From assembly GCA_030826715.1 (NCBI GenBank), contig JAUUDL010000141.1, positions 1 through 46,781 of the forward strand: a DNA stretch of 46,781 nt. The letters run 5' to 3'. The DNA is from Hydrogenimonas sp. Lineage in GTDB: Bacteria; Campylobacterota; Campylobacteria; Campylobacterales; Hydrogenimonadaceae. The position numbers were made by a program, and so were the translations under genes. Below, piece by piece: positions 43,099 through 46,781 of this stretch (within the stretch, counting starts at the first letter, position 1; each line of letters starts with the position of its first letter). The notes beneath the pieces were generated by a model. That model saw only the letters and a list, made by a program, of their open reading frames with translations. It made no database searches and was not told the origin of the DNA.

Positions 43099-44469
43099 TT
43101 AGAAGAACCACTGTGTGGTGAGTTTGAGGCGATCGACTGTCTTGTCGCCGATGTTTTTGTCGTAATCGTCCTGCTGATAGGAGAGCCCGACTTTGGTGCT
43201 GTTGCCTCTGAGGTACCAGTTGACACCGAAGATTGTGGAAGTGAGGTCGTAGCCGTCGGCATCTTTCCATTTATCCCAGCTTTCGTATCGTGCGAAGGGG
43301 GCGAGGTAATGGAAGTCTTTGAAGACATATTCGCCCGTGACATACCAGCCGTCGGAACTTCCGATGTCGCTTTGGCCCCATTTTTTCACGACGCCGTCGA
43401 AATCGAAGTACTCGGCCTGAATGAACGCACCCAGATAGTGTGCGGAGAGCTCATAGTTGACGAGTTCGTGGTCGATTTTTTTCGACACAGTTCCATCGTC
43501 GTAGGAGATATTGGGGCTTTTCCAGTAGGCGGCACCAACAGAGAAGTGTTTGCCCTCACCGAAGTATGATTCCGTTCTCTTTTTCTCTTCCCATCCGTCA
43601 AATGGAGAGAGAACGATTTTCCCGCCATAGAAGAAGCTCTGCTGTGAAAAAGATGCACCGCTGAAGCTTTTGCCTCTCGCATCTTTGAACTTGCCGGAAT
43701 AGACGCCGTCACCAAACGCGAGCTGGTAATGGACCTTCTTCTTCCAGTCGCCGTACATCTGAGCATTGGTCGCCCGACGGTTGTGAGAGATGTATTGGGC
43801 GGCCTCGTCGGCGACATGCGGCCTGTCGTAGTGCAGAACGTAGGCGGATTTGACGGTTTCCGTTCTCGATACATCGATCTTTCCGCGATAGAGTTTGAAA
43901 TTGACCAGCGATGTGTCGAAGGGTTTTTTGATCTTCAGATAGGCGTCACCGACATTGAACTCCTGTTCACCTTTGTCGCCGTAGTTGGCCTTGTCGTTTC
44001 TGACGTCCATCGTGAAAGAGACGTTTTTGGAGAAACCGACGCCGATTTCGAAGCGTACCCGTCTCAGGTAGGCATCCCAGACGTCGGTATCCGCTTTCGT
44101 GGCATCATTAAAGTCCACTTGCTGGTTTTCGAACGTTCCCTGCAGTCGTACGCCGAGTTTGACCCACATATCGGGGTTGTCGAAGGCCCGTATCTTCATA
44201 TTGGGGCCTGTTTGCCTGCCAAGAAGAAATTCGGGAGACTTTTTGTCGATAACGTGCGGAAGAACCTTTTTGATCTTCAATTCGCTTTTCGCCTCTTTTG
44301 AAGCCTGCTCATCGACATTGACGAAATTTCCGAGCTTCACGCGTCCTGGCCCAGGCTGTGTGCTGATATAGCCTGTCGCCGTATCCTGATAGAGCGTCAT
44401 GGCGCCGGCCGATGCCGCCGAAGAGAGCAGGGCCATAGCCGCTGCCGAGAGAACCGTTTTCTTCATCAT
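43099..44469 (-). CDS. Outer-membrane porin, OprP/OprO-like, Pho-controlled
   Basis: 456 residues. Signal peptide (residues 1-21, ending ASAGA), then a short conserved N-terminal module (TLYQDTATGYISTQPGPGRV) shared with the next porin, then amphipathic beta strands to a C-terminal F (TTQWFF), the barrel-closing mark. Composition and position in front of pstCAB suggest a phosphate or polyphosphate-selective porin, but anion selectivity cannot be read from sequence. ATG with AAGGAT 6 nt upstream. Driven by its own Pho-like promoter. Confidence 0.87.
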   Translation of the reverse strand: MMKKTVLSAAAMALLSSAASAGAMTLYQDTATGYISTQPGPGRVKLGNFVNVDEQASKEAKSELKIKKVLPHVIDKKSPEFLLGRQTGPNMKIRAFDNPDMWVKLGVRLQGTFENQQVDFNDATKADTDVWDAYLRRVRFEIGVGFSKNVSFTMDVRNDKANYGDKGEQEFNVGDAYLKIKKPFDTSLVNFKLYRGKIDVSRTETVKSAYVLHYDRPHVADEAAQYISHNRRATNAQMYGDWKKKVHYQLAFGDGVYSGKFKDARGKSFSGASFSQQSFFYGGKIVLSPFDGWEEKKRTESYFGEGKHFSVGAAYWKSPNISYDDGTVSKKIDHELVNYELSAHYLGAFIQAEYFDFDGVVKKWGQSDIGSSDGWYVTGEYVFKDFHYLAPFARYESWDKWKDADGYDLTSTIFGVNWYLRGNSTKVGLSYQQDDYDKNIGDKTVDRLKLTTQWFF

Positions 44470-44504
44470 GTTGATCCTTTTGTCCTGATTGAATTGGTGC
44501 GGAA

Positions 44505-44538
44505 ATTCTATGGTAAGAGGGTTACAGAACGGTTACCG
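44505..44538 (-). promoter_or_regulatory. Pho-box-like promoter of the first porin
   Basis: Minus strand CGGTAAC CGTT CTGTAAC (44538-44521), 10 nt, then TAGAAT (44510-44505). The leader of ~30 nt holds AAGGAT. Confidence 0.72.
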
Positions 44539-44605
44539 AAAAAAAGAAGAAAAAACCCGCCAGGAGATGGCGGAAGGGAGTAAGAATGAAATGTGCAAGC
44601 TTTTA

Positions 44606-44661
44606 GAGCCCTTCGGCTTCGAAGAGCTCTTTCAAACCGGCAGAGCCGGGACGGTGTCCCG
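44606..44661 (-). terminator. Two hairpins after the second porin gene
   Basis: CGGGAC-ACC-GTCCCG (44661-44647) follows the stop by 6 nt; a second stem pairs GAGC-CTTCG with CGAAG-GCTC (44606-44629, one mismatch) and is followed by TAAAA on the minus strand. Likely terminators. Confidence 0.6.
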
Positions 44662-44667
44662 AGACTC

Positions 44668-45879
44668 TTACCATTTGACCTCTGCGGTGAGCATGTAGTC
44701 GTTTTTATCGTTATTGGTAGTATCGTGTCGATCTTCACTATAGCTGATACCGTTAGCGATGAATTTGACATTTTTGTTGTAGGTGTAGGCGACACCATAG
44801 ATCAGATTTTTCTTGTCGATATCGCCGTCTGTGACATTCCATTTGTCATATCGTGCTAGGATAGACCATTTGTCCACAGGGCGGAATTCACCGTTAACGC
44901 TCCAACCATCACCGTCTCTACTGTCAGTGACGTGGTTCTTTTCAGCCTGGTTTTTCATCCAGTGGCCGGCGATCAGGAACATCGGCTGATTGTAGACGGC
45001 ATGGATGCCTGTCATCGTATCTTTGTTGCGTCCGGCATCTGTACCAGTGAGGTAGCGTCCGTAGAAAGAGATATTGAGCCATTCGTCTTCCGTGGCGTGG
45101 ACATGATGTTTTCCCGTTCCCAGTGCGTTGTAGGTCAGACGCCATTCGAAGCTCTGTCCCGTACCGGTTTTCACACCATGGTAGCCGGCATCGTTGAAGA
45201 GGCCGATCTCGCTTGTGAAGTAGTCGGTTTTCGTTTTGAAGTTCACACCGGGTGCCGACGAGTTGATGGCATGGGCCGCGTTGTGCGTTTCTACGAACGT
45301 TTCAGAGATGGAGCGGTAGAGCCAGCCGTTATGCTCTTCGTAGTCGATCCATGGGCGGTGAACCTGACCGAATTCAACACCGGTGTAGGGAAGAACGTCA
45401 CTGAGGTAGAGATAGGCGTATTTCAACCGTACTTCCCAGCTTCCGATACTGTTGTCATTTCCTGCCACTGCTGTGTGCTGGAACGTATCGAGCGTGATAC
45501 GGGCATAGTCGTGTTTGTTCCAGTAGGCTTTGGCCTGAAAATAGTTACGGCGTGTTTCGAACTTGCTGACATCGGCTTTCAAATCGGCGTCGTAGTCCGT
45601 ATAGTGGTATCCGAGATAGTGTGTACCGCTGAATTTGAGGACCGGTACGCCTGATTTGACTTTGACACCCAGTTTCTTGTTGATTTTGGAGAGCATCGAC
45701 TGCTTTTCGACATACTGCTCTTTGGCGCTGACGAAGTCGCCGAGTTCGACGCGTCCTGCACCGGGCTTGGTGTAGATGGCGCCGGTCGCGGTATCCTGAT
45801 AGAGAGTGATGGCGGCAGCCGATGCCGCTGTAGAGAGGGCCGCTACGGCCGCCACAGAAAGAAGTGCTTTTTTCATCAT
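44668..45879 (-). CDS. Outer-membrane porin, second copy
   Basis: 403 residues. Signal peptide (MMKKALLSVAAVAALSTAASA), then the same N-terminal module ITLYQDTATG...KPGAGRVELGDFV as the neighbouring porin, then beta-strand-rich sequence ending in aromatic VKW. The bodies of the two porins differ, so they are old paralogues that keep a shared N-terminal segment. ATG with AAGGAT upstream. No Pho-like box was found directly before it; transcription probably continues from pstS through the one-armed heptamer repeat. Confidence 0.87.
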   Translation of the reverse strand: MMKKALLSVAAVAALSTAASAAAITLYQDTATGAIYTKPGAGRVELGDFVSAKEQYVEKQSMLSKINKKLGVKVKSGVPVLKFSGTHYLGYHYTDYDADLKADVSKFETRRNYFQAKAYWNKHDYARITLDTFQHTAVAGNDNSIGSWEVRLKYAYLYLSDVLPYTGVEFGQVHRPWIDYEEHNGWLYRSISETFVETHNAAHAINSSAPGVNFKTKTDYFTSEIGLFNDAGYHGVKTGTGQSFEWRLTYNALGTGKHHVHATEDEWLNISFYGRYLTGTDAGRNKDTMTGIHAVYNQPMFLIAGHWMKNQAEKNHVTDSRDGDGWSVNGEFRPVDKWSILARYDKWNVTDGDIDKKNLIYGVAYTYNKNVKFIANGISYSEDRHDTTNNDKNDYMLTAEVKW

Positions 45880-45921
45880 GTGTTTATCCTTTTTTTAGAT
45901 TTGTAATTCGAAAATAATGGC

Positions 45922-45974
45922 GGCGCAAAGCGCCACCCAAAACTTTTCACTTTTAGTTTTTAGTTTTTCACTAA
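45922..45974. repeat. One-armed heptamer-repeat element (copy C) after pstS
   Basis: GGCGC-AAA-GCGCC hairpin (45922-45934) followed by heptamers of the types found in copies A and B mixed together: CTTTTCA, CTTTTAG, TTTTTAG and TTTTTCA (about 45942-45972). It ends 1 nt before the pstS stop codon on the minus strand. The second arm is missing. Confidence 0.6.
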
Positions 45975-45975
45975 A

Positions 45976-46682
45976 TTAGTAGATGCCGTGCTCCCTCCAG
46001 TAGTCACGGATCATGTTTTTGGTTTTGTCAGGAAGCGGGATGTATCCCAGTTTCTTCGCGTCTTCATCACCGTTTTTGAAGGCATAGTCGAAGAATTTCA
46101 CGACCTCTTTGTTCTTTTCGGTCTTTTCGCGGGGGAGCAGAATGAACGTAGCCGCGACGATCGGGTAGCTGTGTGCACCCGGCTGGAGGGCGAGAATCTG
46201 ATAGAAGTGGGTCTTGCCAGACCATTTGGCGTAGGCAGCTGCCGCTTTGAAGTTCTCTTCTTTCGGCTCGACCCAGTGGCCGTCGGCTGTCTGGAGTGTT
46301 GCCGCGCCAAAGCCGTTTTTGAGTTTATAGGCGTATTCGACATAACCGATAGAGTAGGGGTTTTGGGCGATGAGGCTCGAGACCCCTTCGTTACCCTTGC
46401 CGCCAAGACCTGTCGGCCAGTCGAGTGCTTTACCGATGCCGACACTGTTGGCCCACTCGTCGCTGACATGCGCGAGGTAGTAGCTGAAGTTGAAGGTCGT
46501 ACCCGATCCGTCGGCGCGGTGGCAGACAACGATCTTTTTATGGGGAAGTTTCACACCGGGGTTGTCTTCGGTGATGCGTTTGTCGTCCCAGAACTTGATC
46601 TTTCCGAGAAAGATCTCTGCGAGGTCTTTGTTTTCGAGTTTCAGTTCACCGTCCTTGACGCCGGGAATGTTGTAGGCCGCGA
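45976..46682 (-). CDS. pstS: Phosphate-binding protein PstS, C-terminal part (5' end lost at the contig fold-back)
   Basis: Periplasmic phosphate-binding protein of the Pst importer. About 235 genuine residues: VVAAYNIPGV, LAEIFLGKIKFWDD, the Pi-binding loop ADGSGTTFNFSYYL, and NPYSIGYVEYAYKL, which are typical PstS motifs. The frame stays open to the window edge, but upstream of 46682 it runs through a reverse-complement copy of pstS itself, so those residues (MREVVAEVEGRTR region) are not real PstS sequence. The N-terminal part with the signal peptide is missing. The stop codon touches the heptamer element. Confidence 0.9.
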
Positions 46683-46781
46683 CGACGGATCGGGTACGAC
46701 CTTCAACTTCAGCTACTACCTCGCGCATGTCAGCGACGAGTGGGCCAACAGTGTCGGCATCGGTAAAGCACTCGACTGGCC
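46683..46781. repeat. 99-bp inverted copy of an internal pstS segment at the contig end
   Basis: 46683-46781 is the exact reverse complement of 46415-46513, no mismatch in 99 bp, with 169 bp between the arms. On the plus strand it encodes GSGTTFNFSYYLAHVSDEW and on, which is the PstS phosphate-binding loop. Either an assembly/amplification fold-back or a real inverted duplication. Confidence 0.95.

Noticed and set aside
46683-46781. Second pstS gene on the plus strand at the window end
   Set aside because: The encoded peptide is identical to internal PstS and the DNA is a perfect 99-bp reverse complement, so it is a fold-back copy and not an independent gene.

Overview
The window looks like a chromosomal contig from a Campylobacterota bacterium (the former Epsilonproteobacteria), probably a free-living, vent or sediment type rather than a host-associated one. 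Reasons: the histidine-kinase style (H-box AHQWRQPLN), a divergent CinA, Campylobacterota-type porins, dense gene packing, moderately high GC, and metabolic genes of an autotroph-like prototroph (MetX/MetY, GuaB, complete pst and pit). The genus cannot be fixed from sequence reading alone. No rRNA, phage, insertion sequence or CRISPR array was seen.

Layout. 1-2.1 kb: 3' part of a sensor kinase, a convergent REC-ribbon-helix-helix regulator, and a four-tRNA operon (Lys-Glu-Val-Asp) with a near-perfect sigma70 promoter. 2.1-12.7 kb: housekeeping genes (cinA, ileS, a 43-residue membrane protein, gatA, guaB, metY, metX, xseB, and a nitrilase-fold protein lacking two catalytic residues). Two roughly 115-bp palindromic elements with arms of degenerate heptamers sit right after guaB and inside the 3' end of metX. 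12.7-24.6 kb: a complete Pel exopolysaccharide operon in the order pelCDEFGAB, with genes overlapping throughout.

24.7-46.8 kb is the most interesting part: a phosphate-starvation island. It holds a low-affinity phosphate transporter (pit), an OlsF-type ornithine-lipid synthase flanked by paralogous small proteins, a divergent glycosyltransferase/metallophosphoesterase pair resembling Agt/PlcP, a CHAD-domain protein, an atypical pyruvate kinase, a PhoX-like/phytase-like fusion lipoprotein followed by a dihaem lipoprotein, two porins, pstCAB and pstS. Reading the promoters by eye shows the same grammar at eight start regions on both strands: two 7-nt units like NTGTNAC separated by 4 nt, exactly 10 nt, then a -10 hexamer. 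A ninth box overlaps the likely pit promoter without a downstream -10. This fits a PhoB-type regulon in which phospholipids are hydrolysed (PlcP-like) and replaced by glycolipids (Agt-like) and ornithine lipids (OlsF) while Pi is scavenged. In four of these promoters (agt, plcP, CHAD, pyk) the -10 ends only 5-6 nt before the ATG and there is no Shine-Dalgarno, predicting leaderless mRNAs.

The last 99 bp are an exact reverse complement of an internal part of pstS, so the contig end is a fold-back (artefact or real inverted duplication) and the N-terminal part of pstS is missing.
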